Shown here: positions 9,988 through 23,000 of the stretch, piece after piece
How the letters are laid out: each line of letters starts with the position of its first letter
Position numbering within the stretch: position 1 is the first letter of the stretch
From: Siphonodentalium dalli
Lineage: Eukaryota; Mollusca; Scaphopoda; Gadilida; Siphonodentaliidae
Length of the DNA stretch: 64,000 bases
Direction of reading: 5' to 3'
NCBI GenBank assembly: GCA_032622095.1
Contig: CP136069.1
Location: 166,214,394-166,278,393, forward strand
Program-made: the position numbers and the translations under genes
The notes under the pieces: model-generated
Database searches by the model: none
What the model saw: only the letters and a program-made list of their open reading frames with translations
What the model was told of the DNA's origin: nothing

Positions 9988-10245
9988 TTAACCCTTTCAT
10001 GACGAGAGCTGTTGTGATGCAGCATTAAAGATCCTGTGCCAGTGCATTCCATTATATATGTGAGTCTCCCATAGGGAGCCTCACATACATAAGAGAGTGC
10101 ACTAGCTTACAGAGTCATGGTAAATATTGTTAGGCCATTGTATTCTCTTATATATCTGAGGCTCTCTATGGGAGACTTGCATATATAGAGAATGCATTGG
10201 CATAGCGTTTTCGAAAATTTCAGGAAAGTCCAGCCATGGTTAAGA
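9988..10245. mobile_element. piggyBac-like MITE (family C)
   Basis: The left end TTAACCCTTTCATGACG is followed by 'GTGATGCAGCATTAAAGATC'. Two internal hairpins, built from GAGTCTCCCATAGGGAGCCT and its inverse, are surrounded by 'TATATAAGAGAATGCA'-type arms. The right end ('CCAGCCATGGTTAAGATGTA') is degraded relative to the fuller copy at 24331. Confidence 0.7.
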
Positions 10246-10389
10246 TGTAAGGGTTGTCATTCTATTGAGGAACAGTTCACCAGATGTGATATTATTAAAG
10301 ACGCAAACATAGAAAGCATTCATAGAAGTAACACCCATAACAGTTTCTGGTTATATAACAGAGCAATGAACACAATCAACACATGACAT

Positions 10390-10604
10390 ATAGTAATGCC
10401 CTAAATAATCGACTCCTTAACCACAGCACAATTATAGGTAATTTTTCAGGATTTAGTCAGAAATATGGCTTGTGGCCATTCATCGGAAAGCTCTCACTGA
10501 GAGCTTTCCGATGAATGGCAACAAGCCATATTTCTGACTAAATCCTGAAAAATTACCCATAATTCTGCTGTGGTTAATGAGTCGATTATTTAGGGCATTA
10601 CTGT
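10390..10604. mobile_element. palindromic MITE with TAGTAATGC/GCATTACTGTA ends (family B)
   Basis: The two arms of about 105 bp are almost perfect reverse complements meeting at CTCTCACTGAGAGCTTTCCG. The ends read TAGTAATGCCCTAAATAATC and 'TTATTTAGGGCATTACTGTA'. Other copies begin TACAGTAATGC, so the duplicated target is probably TA, as in Tc1/mariner-type elements. Copies lie at 30175, 32897, 61748 and 63144, and half copies at 12944 and 54832. Confidence 0.85.
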
Positions 10605-10689
10605 ATGGAAGGCCACAAATTTATTACTAGATTCTCATCAAACTTCGTGACAAGTTGCGTGGGCCGCAAGGCACACTAAACTCAGGCTT

Positions 10690-10985
10690 GTTGGGCTGGG
10701 GAATTTGATCATTTTCTTCAATGTAGTCATCTACTTAATGTTCTATGTCACTATGTGTATAGATGATAGTCAATCTATCAATCACAGAGATATGTTAAGA
10801 GTTCATTCATATTGCAATTAAGGTTGGTAAAAACATCAAAATAAATTTGGGAGAAAAAAAATATTTATTTTTTTTGGTCATATCAAAAATCGAAATAAAA
10901 CATCTGATATGGACCATTTATTTCAATGCGGCAGTGTCTGAGACTCATATAATATTTTGTATTTGGCCTAACCATGACATGAGAT
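10690..10985 (+). repeat. dispersed repeat H
   Basis: The segment 'GTAGTCATCTACTTAATGTT', 'GATAGTCAATCTATCAATCA', then 'TTTATTTCAATGCGGCAGTG' has an inverted relative at 15230-15380 (first part) and at 14160-14225 (second part). Another relative lies at 26920-27180. It looks like an old dispersed element with unclear ends. From 10986 to 11463 I see no feature. Confidence 0.6.
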
Positions 10986-11463
10986 ATACATAAAATATCT
11001 TTGAAGCATGAACCTTTGGATAAAATCAAGAATGAATGATGAATTATCAAAATAGCATTAATATGTTGTATTTTCCCACCAAATTCATTCAATACCTCAC
11101 GGAACTTAACAATTATATTTCATAATATGACTTCGAGAATTGTAATTTCCATCTACATACTGCAAACACTCATTAAGAAAATAAGAGAGATATTAATATG
11201 GATGACATGCATAGCACCATAACCAAGAACATTGTAAATATATATGCAATTTAATGATGATGAACATTCAAGAGTGAAAAATATGGTGAATTCATTCTCA
11301 ATATATTGGAAGGAAAACATTGGAAAGCAACATAGACTATCATTTTTATTACAACCAGGGTATATTATATGAATATAGAAAATTATAGGCTTAACAAAAA
11401 ATTTAATTAACAATATAACAGAGCTGGCCACATCTTTTCTTTCATTTCCAATTGGCAATATCT

Positions 11464-11895
11464 TTAACCCTTTCATTATGGGAGATGTGCTGGTGCAGCA
11501 TCATAGATCATTGCCAGTGCATTCTATTATATATGCGAGTCTCCCTTAGGGAGCCTTGCATATCCATTTCATGACTGGTACTTCCTGAATTTTTGCAAAA
11601 ACGCTGTGCCAATTTATTCTCTTATATTATGCAAGTCACCCATAAGGCACTTCACATATATATATAAGAGAATGCATTGGTCTAACACTATTTACCTTGA
11701 CTTTGTAAGCCAGTGCATGCTCTTCTTTATATGCGAGGCTCCCTATGGGAGACACACATATATTAGATAATGCACTTATGCCAAAATATTCTCTGATATA
11801 TACGAAGCTCCTTATGGGAGACTCGCATATATAAGAGAATTTATTGGCACAGGGTTTTCGCAAAATTTCAGGAAGCTTCAGTCATGGAAGGGCTA
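11464..11895. mobile_element. long family C piggyBac-like MITE with stacked hairpins
   Basis: TTAACCCTTTCATTATGGGA begins the copy and 'CAGTCATGGAAGGGCTAAGT' closes it. Between them the hairpin unit ('TATATGCGAGTCTCCC' facing its inverse) is repeated four times with variation. The element has therefore grown by amplifying its internal hairpin. Confidence 0.7.
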
Positions 11896-12940
11896 AGTGA
11901 TACTTTTGCTATTTTTCTTTCAGTAATTCCTCTATCATATCTCCAAAAAGGTAATAATTGTATAAAATAAGCAGAAAATAAAAACGTTTTAAGAACTACA
12001 ACATCAGCCCCGTGGCTGAAAATATTTGCAAAAATACTAGATATCAAAATAAAGGTGAACAAAGAATTTTCTCCGAACAAGCGAACGGCTCAGTCACTGA
12101 TGGGTGGAAAAAAATCTGCTGATAATTATTTGATTGACAGCTATGAAAATGCGGGTTTAATGGATGTGCAAACAAAGGTCGAATGGCCCTTTGTTACCAC
12201 CATAAAGGGACTGGGTGTATATATAAGAAAGTGAGTACAACTTTCCCTAAGTATATCTTTGGTCTAAAAGCCCATTCAGGTAAAGTTTTGGGCTGTTAAA
12301 GGATCATAAGGCCAAAACAAAAAACTTCTGTTTCAGATGACATTGGGAAAATTTTCCAGACAGACAGGCATGAATTTTTTTTGCAAATGTTTTTTTTTAA
12401 ATTCAACCGTAAGCGATATAATGCTGTAGTCACGGTCCCATGGAATATGGTAGATCCATTTGTATTGAAAATGAGCCAAGCACTGGATAAAACATGTTGT
12501 CCCTTTAATTCATTCACTCTGTAGTAAGATCTCTACCATCGTTGAGCCTAATAACCAACTTATTTTTGCTTTTGGGATTGGGAAAAATAATAAATATTCA
12601 CATTGACACTCGGGTAACTAATAAACTTGCCTTCTGGAGAAAATTGAAAAAAAAATTGAGGGAGGCAAGAAAATCTCAGCCAGGCAGGGTTATAGAAAAC
12701 AAAGAGGTTTTTTTGTTTGGCCTAAGACTTCTGTTATAATGAGGTGAGGTGAGTACTCAGCTTATAATCAGCCTTATGTCAAACTCTTGGCAATTATTGT
12801 GATGGCAGCTCTTTTGTCAGCTGATAATTTGTTTGATGATAGAAAGTTGAAGAAAATTGGATATGAAAATGTTTCTAAATTAAGGGGCCTCATGACATTC
12901 CTACGAAAGGTCATGATTGTCTGTAAACAAGAACATGTAC
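11896..12940. other. interval with no gene seen
   Basis: Several short open frames exist here, but none has splice signals, composition or length that support a gene. One A/T-rich patch with GGCCAAAACAAAAAAC (12311) resembles the inverted-repeat arm at 858. Nothing else is recognisable. Confidence 0.5.
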
Positions 12941-12943
12941 AAC

Positions 12944-13053
12944 TACAGTAATGCTCTAAATAATCGACTCCTTAACCACAGCAGAATTATGGGTAACTTT
13001 TCAGGATTTAGTCGGAAATATGGCTTGTTGCCATTCATCAGAAAGCTCTCGCC
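12944..13053 (+). mobile_element. half copy of palindromic MITE B
   Basis: The left arm only, from TACAGTAATGCTCTAAATAA to 'GGAAAGCTCTCGCCGA'. The copy stops at the palindrome centre. A similar one-armed copy, also ending GCTCTCGCCGA, is at 54832-54940. Confidence 0.8.
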
Positions 13054-13388
13054 GATCTTAAAATACTTTATTAACCCAATTTCATTTGTGTGTTGGACTT
13101 ACTATCTATGTTAAATCCAGCAGTACAACAATTAATTAATTAAATTTTCCAGGCTAAAGAAGAGCTGTCATACAGCAATTGCTCACATTTTTCCACCATC
13201 TTATTTAATTTGTGAAAAAATATCATTGTACACAATCCGGTTATGCATAATTTTGTCTAGCTGTTTTCAATGTCACTTCATTAACCAGAAGACTATTTGT
13301 TTGTGGTCCATTACTGTTGCAGAAATGATCTACTGAATGAAGGAAAAGTGCCTTATCAGCAATAATCATCAATAGTTTGACTGACTCA

Positions 13389-13829
13389 TGGCTGCAAAGA
13401 GTGTGTCTGTCATTTGCAGAATGAGGTCCCCTGAGGGTGATTTTACTGATGCTATCCCACACAGCAGGCTAGCATCACCAAATTCACTCTCTGGCTACCT
13501 CATTCTGCAAGGCCTCATCTTCAAGGAAGTATCTATAGTCTCAAATTAACATTGTTTTTAGTTACTTTTTCCCTTGTTGAGTTTCTATATCCCCTAATTT
13601 GCAGAAGATATAATGCATAATCGAGGTGACTAATGGGTGAACATCACCGACTTCAACTTGGGAACTTCAATCTGATCCTAAGTTTCCCATAGCAGTTGAG
13701 ACCTAATCAGAATGAGTTCCCAAAGGGGGAATTTTGTGATTCTAGCCCATGGTGTGGGATAGCGTCAATAAATTCACCCTCTGGGGACCTCACTCTACAA
13801 TTGACAGACACACACTATTTGCAGGCTTG
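13389..13829. mobile_element. full-length family A MITE downstream of UROD
   Basis: The copy has two palindromic modules (13417-13507 and 13707-13800) around the middle segment with 'GCATAATCGAGGTGACTAAT'. The right end is CACTATTTGCAGGCTTG. It lies within 80 bp of the UROD stop codon at 13910, so it probably falls inside or very near the UROD 3' UTR. Confidence 0.8.
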
Positions 13830-13909
13830 AGTTTGACTCATGGCTGAGTATTAGCAATTGAGTACTGTGACTAAGTGAATGAAGCAATTTGACCAGGAAT
13901 GATGGTATT

Positions 13910-14074
13910 TCATGCCAGGGCATTAATTTCCTCCGAGTAAGTGTGAACGGCATCAACCATCGTCTTTACATTCTCTGGAGGAATATCTCTATGTACTCCG
14001 TGACCTAAATTAGCTATGTATTTCTGTGTGCCAAATTTCTCAATCATTTCTTTCACAGCACTTTTGATTTCATC
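13910..14074 (-). CDS. UROD: UROD exon 10 (C-terminus and stop)
   Basis: Encodes [25 protein letters not shown] and [15 protein letters not shown], then TGA (13910-13912). The acceptor is CTTTCCAG on the minus strand. NLGHG contains the conserved active-site histidine (His341). The exon joins exon 9 in phase 0. Confidence 0.97.
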   Translation of the reverse strand, partial: DEIKSAVKEMIEKFGTQKYIANLGHGVHRDIPPENVKTMVDAVHTYSEEINALA

Positions 14075-17000
14075 CTGGAAAGGAAGGAGAGACATTCTAG
14101 ATTAATCAAAATGTTACTATTTGATGACTGCACAATTGTCGATGAGTAGTTCATTTGGGAAAATATTTAGATAAGGCCAAATACAAATATTTGAGTCTCA
14201 GACACCGCCGCATTGAAATAAATGACCCACAATGGACGTTTTATTTGGTTTTTGATATTATGACCCAACAAGAGCTACGCTGGGCGTGCAATATACGCCC
14301 TCTCTTGGGTCCGCGGAAACTGGTAAAAAAAGGGGCATAACTCTGGTAAAAATTTGAACTTGACCTGTGTTTTGGTGGGAGAAAGTAATATACCAAATTA
14401 TCATTGAATCCGATAAGCTCTAGTAAAGTTATCATCCGGACAACAAATTTCAGGGATTTTCTAAGTCAAATTACGTCAAATAAGGGGCATAACTCCAGTG
14501 AAAATTGGCGGACGGAACCCAAATTCGAACTTGAGCTGTCTTTTCTCCTAATAAACCCACATACCAAATTTGATTGAAATCGGTTCACACTAACTAAAGT
14601 TATCATCTGGACAACAAATTTCAGGGATTTTCTAAGTCAAATTACGTCAAAAAAGGGGCCATAACTCTCGCAAAAATTATCGGATTAAAACGAAATTCGG
14701 ACTTGAGCTGTATTTTGATATATGTAATCCACAAAAAAACGGGTTTTGCATATAAACATTCCAAAATCGAGTTATCATCCGGAAACCAAAAAATATAAGA
14801 AAAACTGAATTTTCTGAGTCAAAAAAGGGGCATAACTCTGCCAAAAATGGTCGGACAGAACCCAAGTTCGAACTTGACCTGTGTTTTGGTGGGAGAAAGT
14901 AATATACCAAATTTGGATTCATTCCGATAAACTATACTAAAGTTATCATCCGGACAACAAATTTCAAGGATTTTCTAAGTAAAAAAATGTTAAATAAGGG
15001 GCATAACTCCGGTGAAAATTGGCCGGCGGAACCCAAATTCGAACTTGAACTTACTTTTCAGCTAATAAACCCACATACCAAATTTTACTAATTTTGGTTC
15101 ACTCTAACTAAAGTTATCATCCGGACAACAGGTTAACGGACACCCGGATGCCCGCCCGGACGGACAGACCAATACTATAATACGACCTTTTTTTCAAAAG
15201 GGTGTATAAAAAGGTAAAAAAAAGAAGTTATAATTTGGTATGCTTTTACCAACATATTGATACATATTGAGCATTAATTGCAACAAACATGAACTCTTAA
15301 CATACCTTTGTGATTGATAGATTGACTATCATGAAGTTAAGTAGATGATACATTTAAAAAAATGATTAGCTGATCATCCATCATGGGCTGGTGTACTAAT
15401 AGTCCCAAGTCTGCTCGTACATAAACTAGCTAAGATATTGGGATAGCGAAATGCTGTTTTTGGTCCGACACCACCCAATAGTGTTTCTATGACATGCTTT
15501 ACATGTTATAGACCAGCTCACATTAAACCACAAATAAATGTAGTCAAATATCACAATTGCGACAATAAACGGGTTTATTCCATAAAAGACATGATATTTG
15601 TTCTGAACACCACATCAGTTGTCAATTGAAAGTGGTAATTTAATGTGAAAAAGAGATTTATGGCAGTGTTTACATATTTTTAAAGGTATGCAAACTCAGA
15701 TGACCGCATGAAGTGACATCGGCATATTACGGCAAAAATATTCTAGCAATCTTATGGTAAACATAAACAAAACCATGTGGTCGTAAACTGAATTAATTCT
15801 ATCATGTATATGGGGTAATTTGTAAATTACAAATTGCATATATATCGGTCTTTGTTAATTCAACTTCAGTACATGTAGCAACATATTTCAAACCAAACAT
15901 TTTTCAGACTAGTAAGTTAGTATTCACCTCTTTTGAATATAAACAGCATGGATCTAAATTTCCCTGCAGAGTGATGTTACCTCCAGCAAGTCGTCTGTAG
16001 AAATATATAAATAATGTTATTAAAGATGCATAATCTGAATTAACGCTCCCAAATTACTATTTCTTTGGCTTCGGGGTAAAAAATATTTGATTTGAGTCGA
16101 GGAACCCACCCATCTAAGCTCAGAGTGATCAGATATCAATTTTTGAAATTTGTTATTTCCCTGAGATATGTAATTTTTGGTGGCCTGGAAAATATTCGTC
16201 AAGCCGACGGTCTCTAACCAAATTGCGGATGAAGATGGATAACTCTAAAATCAAGTGGCTTTGGGTGTTAGATATTTGACAATCCGATCAAATTTCGTTG
16301 AACAAAATGTTGATAAATAACACATTTTGGGCAATTTTATACTGTACAAACTTTTTATTGAACTTTTCAAAATCTTCTATAAGGCAGTATTTCACATAAT
16401 TAAACCAATGGGAGGGCAATAAATATGCCTATCAGACTTCTTAATTCAATTTAATTAGGGTTAGACCATCTGATTGGCATACTGTAAAACTATAGAATCA
16501 TTTTACTTCGTGGGGGTGTATTCTCCATTGATTTCATGGTTTGGCCCAACCAAGAAATCAACATCCATCAAAACTAGAGGTGGGAGTGTCCCAATAGGTT
16601 CCCCGCTGGCCCCCACAGTGCAATTGGGCTACATAATTAAATGCAACCATATTAACATATTTGTTTTTTTTAAATAAAAAACCACAAGGAATACTAGCTC
16701 AGGCAAAATGACACATGTTGCGAAAAATTTCTAAGATAAAAAAAGAGGGATAACTCCATTAAAAAAAGTCAGATCACCTCATAATCGCAGGTGCACAGGT
16801 TCCCACGCTACTAAATTTCTGTGCCAAGTTTTAAAAAAGTGACTGAAAAATGTAGGAATACATGCAAGGACAAAATTTAGTGCACCAACGGATGGAAGGA
16901 CAGATGGACACTCCAGCTGATTCCAATATAGCCCCGTAACTTTATTACGGGTTGTATAATGATTGACTCTGAGATGGTAGAGAAAATATTAATATATGAA

Positions 17001-20000
17001 ATGGAAACGAAGATTGGGCATTATGTCTGTTTTCTGCATGTTGTAAAATGAGCTGAGAGAAACATGCAAAACAAGATGAAACATAATCAATGATCATTTG
17101 ATATAAAATTTCAATCATTATCAAAAACAATATTTATATACAATATCATGTGATCCCATCTATTTAGTTTGTATAAACAATGCTGAATGAATTGGTCTTT
17201 TAATAAAGGCTACTGGTTTCAACACGAATGTTAAATAAAACAATGAATAACTATCAGGCCAGTGTGTGAATGAAGCCAGTAGATACACGGTGGGGAATCA
17301 CATGGCCTCGTGTTGATGAGTATCACACATTCAAATTGGCAAATATGACCAGGATCTAGGAAAAATGTACTAAACTAGGATACGACACATTATATAGTAT
17401 TTTGGCAGCTACGAGCAGATGCTATTCTATTTTTCAAACAAGCTGATAACTCATTTGTGTCCAAACTCACAGTTGTTTGCTCTAATATTCTGACCAAAGT
17501 AGTCAGTCGAAAAATGAACTGGTGTATTCCACGAACCTCCGACTGGTAACTTGGGTCAGAATGTTATAGAAAACTACTGAGTATTTCGGAACAAATAACA
17601 TATCAACTTGTTTTTAAAATTATCTAGTAAAAGTCAAAATGCTATATTTTGTGTCAATTACTCATATATTAAGCTTTTGTACATTTGTGGTCGCTGGACC
17701 ATTTTCATTGTATGGTCACCACCAACCTCGAAACCATTGATTCCCCACCGTGAGATATTAGTGTACAGATTGCGTGACAGTAAATTCAAACTTGGTTGAA
17801 GCTCAGTTTAATTTTGTTTCTTATATAGTGGTCACATGTTCTTGTTTGCACATATTTTCATATATACACTCATACATGCATTCGCGTTATGGAACATGAA
17901 TGCAGGACGTTGGTTGGTCCAAATTATGTCATGTGATGTCGCACGAAGACACCTACTTGCTTCCATATTGTGTAGACACAACTTGCAACGAGCTATGTGA
18001 ATAACATTGAAAATGGATGCTAAATGCTCTTCTAACCCTTTCATGATGAGAGCTGTGCTGGTGCAGCATTAAAGATCCTGTGCCAGTGCATTCTCTTATA
18101 TATGCAAGTCTCCCATAAGAAGCCTCACATAGAGTATGGATGCAAGTTGGTCTGACATTTTTATGTGTGGATCGCTTTCGCATTCACACAAAATGTCATA
18201 CCAACTTGCATCCATACTCTATATGAATGCAAGCAAATCAACAACCATTTCTTAAGTGGGCTTTTAATATAATAGCTAACATGTATGGTAACAGCATATG
18301 GCAGAATAAAATTTAATTAACAAATGGTAGCTTCTTGTCCTAATAATACAACCATAATTATTTGGTATTCTGACCAAAGTAGTCAGTCGAAAAATGAACT
18401 GGTGTATTCCACGAACCTCCGACTGGTAACTTGGGTCAGAATGTTATAGAAAACTACTGAGTATTTCGGAATAAATAACATATCAACTTGTTTTAAAAAT
18501 TATCTAGCATATGCTCGTAAAAGTCAAAATGCTATATTTTGTGTCAATTACTCATATATTAAGCTTTTGTACATTTGTGGTCGCTGGACCATTTTCAATG
18601 TATGGTCACCACCAACCTCGAAACCACTGATTCCCCACCGTGAGATATTAGTGTACAGATTGCGTGACAGTAAATTCAGACTTGGTTGAAGCTCAGTTTA
18701 ATTTTGTTTCTTATATAGTGGTCACATGTTCATGTTTGCACATATTTTCATATATACACTCATACATGCATTCGCGTTATGTAGTGTTGAAACGATTAAT
18801 CGACTAATCAAAATCGATGCGATTATTAAATTAGTCGATTCCGAAATCGGCTAGTCGACTAGTCGGAACACACCCACCACCATTATGCCATCGCGAAAGC
18901 AGTGCCGTTGCTGCCGTTACTGAATTACTGGACAATTTAAACAATCAGGCTATCAAAATACACAATCACAATTAGCTTGTTAAAGCCTTCTTTGTTGTCA
19001 CTTTGAGGCGATAACTGCTTTCAGTACTTGGTGGTCATGCACGAGCGCGAAACCCAATGACCTCAACTCAATGTATTTGTCGGTGCCGCAGCGGCTTATT
19101 CTTTGAAGTTGAGACGGCCGGCTTTGATCATCAACTTCAAAGAATCAGCGCCTATTGCAACCGTGTCTATTTCGGCGTGACGGAATTGATCTGAGTGATA
19201 ACTGGTCAACGTGTTTGCAGGTGTGCAGGACTCAACTTCAATCAAGTTAGTTGCGAGGTGACATTATTAAGTTTTAAGTTTAATAACAAGACCAATATAT
19301 TATAGTTTATTGAAGCACTATGTGTCAGTATACCTTTAAAGTTTATTTGTAAAATTGTGTGATATTTTTTACAACCACCACAGGCATCAACTGACGCATG
19401 GGTGAGCGTATACGATCGCACGTTTTAGATATATTGTATTATAGATATAAATATAAAGCCAACCCGCGGTCAGCCATGCTATGCATCGAATAGCGTCGCG
19501 TATTTCGAACTAAACTGGCGAGTCACTTCGGAAATCCCACGTCGTTTATGGGCTGTGTATGTGAAAAATTACAATGTATTTTAGCACCTCAAACTTAAAT
19601 CCTTCGCGGAATTGGGCGGTGACAAAGCTGTTCCCAGAAACGTAATCTGGATGACGCAAATTCCTGGAATCGGGCTAAATATAGAACTTACGACATCGCA
19701 TTGAAATGTACTATTAACATCGCCGGTCTGCGCAGTTTTATTTCTGAAACTGACACGATCGATTGTGTATTCGGGGACTCGCGAGTAAAATTGTATATAT
19801 TGTATATATATTTACAATGTACCATGCACGAGAGACAATTATGTACGCGATCAAATCAAACAGTGAAAACACGTGCGTTTTGGCGGGAAAATGACAGTCC
19901 GTGATTAAGCTATGTCATATCGTGACCTTGCAATGAATACAAGGAACAACATTATGTACGCAATGCATGGCCCATTTTTAATATATGCGGACTCTATATA

Positions 20001-23000
20001 TACAGGGAACTTGACCACATTCCGTGTCCGATATATGTACATGACATCTGCGAGCATAAAACGCTTGTACGCACTACAGCTGTTATAACATTTATTTTGT
20101 AACTTTTGTTTGACTCTGTCGGAGATGAAGTTCGTTTCTCAAAATATCTTGCATTTCTTCATGTACGCCCGTTTGTGAAGTCAATCGGTGACAAGCACAC
20201 TGGGCAAGTTCGAAAACAACGATGTTCGATTGTATGTAAGAACCGGTACGGCCCGGTAAACAATACCATATCAATTTTAAAGGAACATTTTTACACAAAA
20301 CATATAGAATAATGCACCGGTTTCTGATTGTTGCACGCGCTTCCACTCCGTAATCCGTAGCGTTTCCGCGATCGATCAGGTGTTTGTCACCATGGTTTAG
20401 ATACATACATCAACTGGATGGTAATTTGATTGTCATGAAACATCATATACCTGGGACAAATTAATAACCTATTAACCTTCAGTGATATTAAGCCAAATAA
20501 TCACGGCAAATAGTGTTAAATCACGTCTTGCTTTGCGTTCGAAAATGCAAAGTTGGTTACTGGTACTCAAAACAAACGGCAAATTATATACGTATATGAG
20601 CACAAAACGGTAAGTTTCGGAAGGGGTCCGACTAGTCGACTAGTAGTCGATTCCCTCTGGCGACTAGTCGATTCCTCAAAACCACTAATCGTTTCAACAC
20701 TAGCGTTATGGAACATGAATGCAGGACGTTGGTTGGTCCAAATTATGTCATGTGATGTCGCACGAAGACACCTACTTGCTTCCATTTTGTGTAGACACAA
20801 CTAGCAACGAGCTATGTGAATAACATTGAAAATGGATGCTAAATGCTCTTCTAACCCTTTCATGATGAGAGCTGTGCTGGTGCAGCATTAAAGATCCTGT
20901 GCCAGTGCATTCTCTTATATATGCAAGTCTCCCATAAGAAGCCTCACATAGAGTATGGATGCAAGTTGGTCTGACATTTTTATGTGTGGATCGCTTTTGC
21001 ATTCACACAAAATGTCATACCAACTTGCATCCATACTCTATATGAATGCAAGCAAATCAACAACCATTTCTTAAGTGGGCTTTTAATATAATAGCTAACA
21101 TGTATGGTAACAGCATATGGCAGCATAAAATTTAATTAACAAATGGTAGCTTCTTGTCCTAATAATACAACCATAATTATTTTAAACCCATAATGATGTG
21201 AGCAGTAAATTATTGCCTCCCTAAGTTGTGAAATGTGTATAATTCATAAAATGAAACAAACCTGGCAAGTACTGGTCTCATAGTCCAGTCTAAACTCACA
21301 ACATCGTATCCACTATTGGCAAGATCTTCTATGGCAAAGTGAGCATCTTTTGCAAAAATAATCTTTAACAGGAAAAAAACTCTTTAAGTAAACAGAAAGG
21401 TAATCTCCAAAGAAATAATATATCAAATTATCAAGATAAGTAACAATAGAAATAAAAATAAAAATTATATAAGCTATTCTGTTGTGTTCCTTGTTGAATC
21501 ATTATGAACAAGTACAACATCAAATGTGGCATACGTCCCTATGAGTACGTTAGGAGGGCGTTACACTCAGGGGTGTAAATGAGTTTCCAGCTCATGGATG
21601 AATGGTATCATGTTTGTCTGTACTGAAATATAGCTAGTTCTTAACCCTTTGAGTGTCAGGTCCGATTTTTGTATCAACCCATATACCCTGTGCCAATGCA
21701 TTCTCTTATATATGCAAGTCGACCATAGGTCGCCTCGCATATATAAGAGAATGCATTGGCCTAACAATTTTTCATCATTTGTTATTATTTTTTACAATTT
21801 TGATAATTTGTTCTTGTATTCTTTAACAGACTTATTTTGTAGGTTTAGTGCCAGGGAATCTTACGTTTTTCATGGGCAACAAAATTATTACTATGAATAC
21901 TTGGTGATAGTTTTGAGTTACAACATGCCCCTAAGGTTTTATCCAGTTTGTTTTTAAATTCGCTATAGCATGCTTAAGCATACCCAAAAAAGGGCCGATT
22001 TTACAGACCGTAAATTAGGGCCGATGAGATCGGCCCCTGGCACTGAAAGGGTTAAAGGGGGACTCTACACTAAATCCGGCCATTTATGAGACCATTTCCT
22101 ATTATACTCAACAGAATATATGAAACAAATTAATTAATTTGAGCCGTGTATGAGTGCAAAATACACTCATGTGCTCTGTGAACCATGTAAACAACATGGT
22201 AATTATAATGAAAATGAGTAAATAACTCGAGCCATAAACAGATTATTTTCATTGTAAGTACCATGTTGTTTCACATCATTCATAAAGTAAATGAGTATAT
22301 TTTGCACTCATCCATGGCTCAGATTCATTCATTTGTTGCATATAACTCATGACATGCGGATAACACTTCAAACATGCAGGTCTATTACCATACCAAGGGT
22401 CATCATAAACTGGTAAGCATTGCTTCAGTTACAATGCAAAATTTCTGCAGCAATAAGGTAAATGGCGGAGGAAACCCACAATATATGGTCATCCTATCCT
22501 CCAGAATGGGCTATCGCCATATCAAAGAATATAAATTCTGAAAACAAGTGTACACTTTATTAGGCAAAGCATTCATAAAGACAAACATAGGTAAAGATGG
22601 ATATGCAGCCATGGTATTGACTATATGACCTAAGACCTCCTCAAGAGGTTCGGAAAATAATGAAGTGTCAACGACACTGTAGCTCAACTTATATGCTGAG
22701 CAGTCAATAGAATGATAAAGAGGAAGGAAAGTTAAAAAGTTTCAGTAAGGGATAGTATTGTGTATTATTTTCATATCAAACATTTCACCAATAAAAGTGG
22801 GCTGCAGGGTGTGCCAATATATTTGCATGTGAAATCAAAGATGGCTGCTGGCGGCCATGTTTTTTCTTTATGAATTTCGGAAAAATTTGATAGCTCCAAT
22901 TCAGTGGTCACCCCTAAGACTAATATGAAGTTTGGTGACGATCGAATGAGAGATGTTGTATGTAAGATATGCTGAAGGATTTAGTCATGAAAAGAGTAAA

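Larger units (their letters stand above)
17489..21182 (+). repeat. tandem duplication of ~880 bp, second copy split by a hAT element
   Basis: Copy 1 (17489-18368) and copy 2 (18369-18781 plus 20711-21182) are nearly identical, from ATTCTGACCAAAGTAGTCAG to 'ACAACCATAATTATTT'. Copy 2 contains a 1921-bp hAT insertion that copy 1 lacks. The unit starts inside the family G element at 17286. The whole duplication lies in UROD intron 8. Confidence 0.93.
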
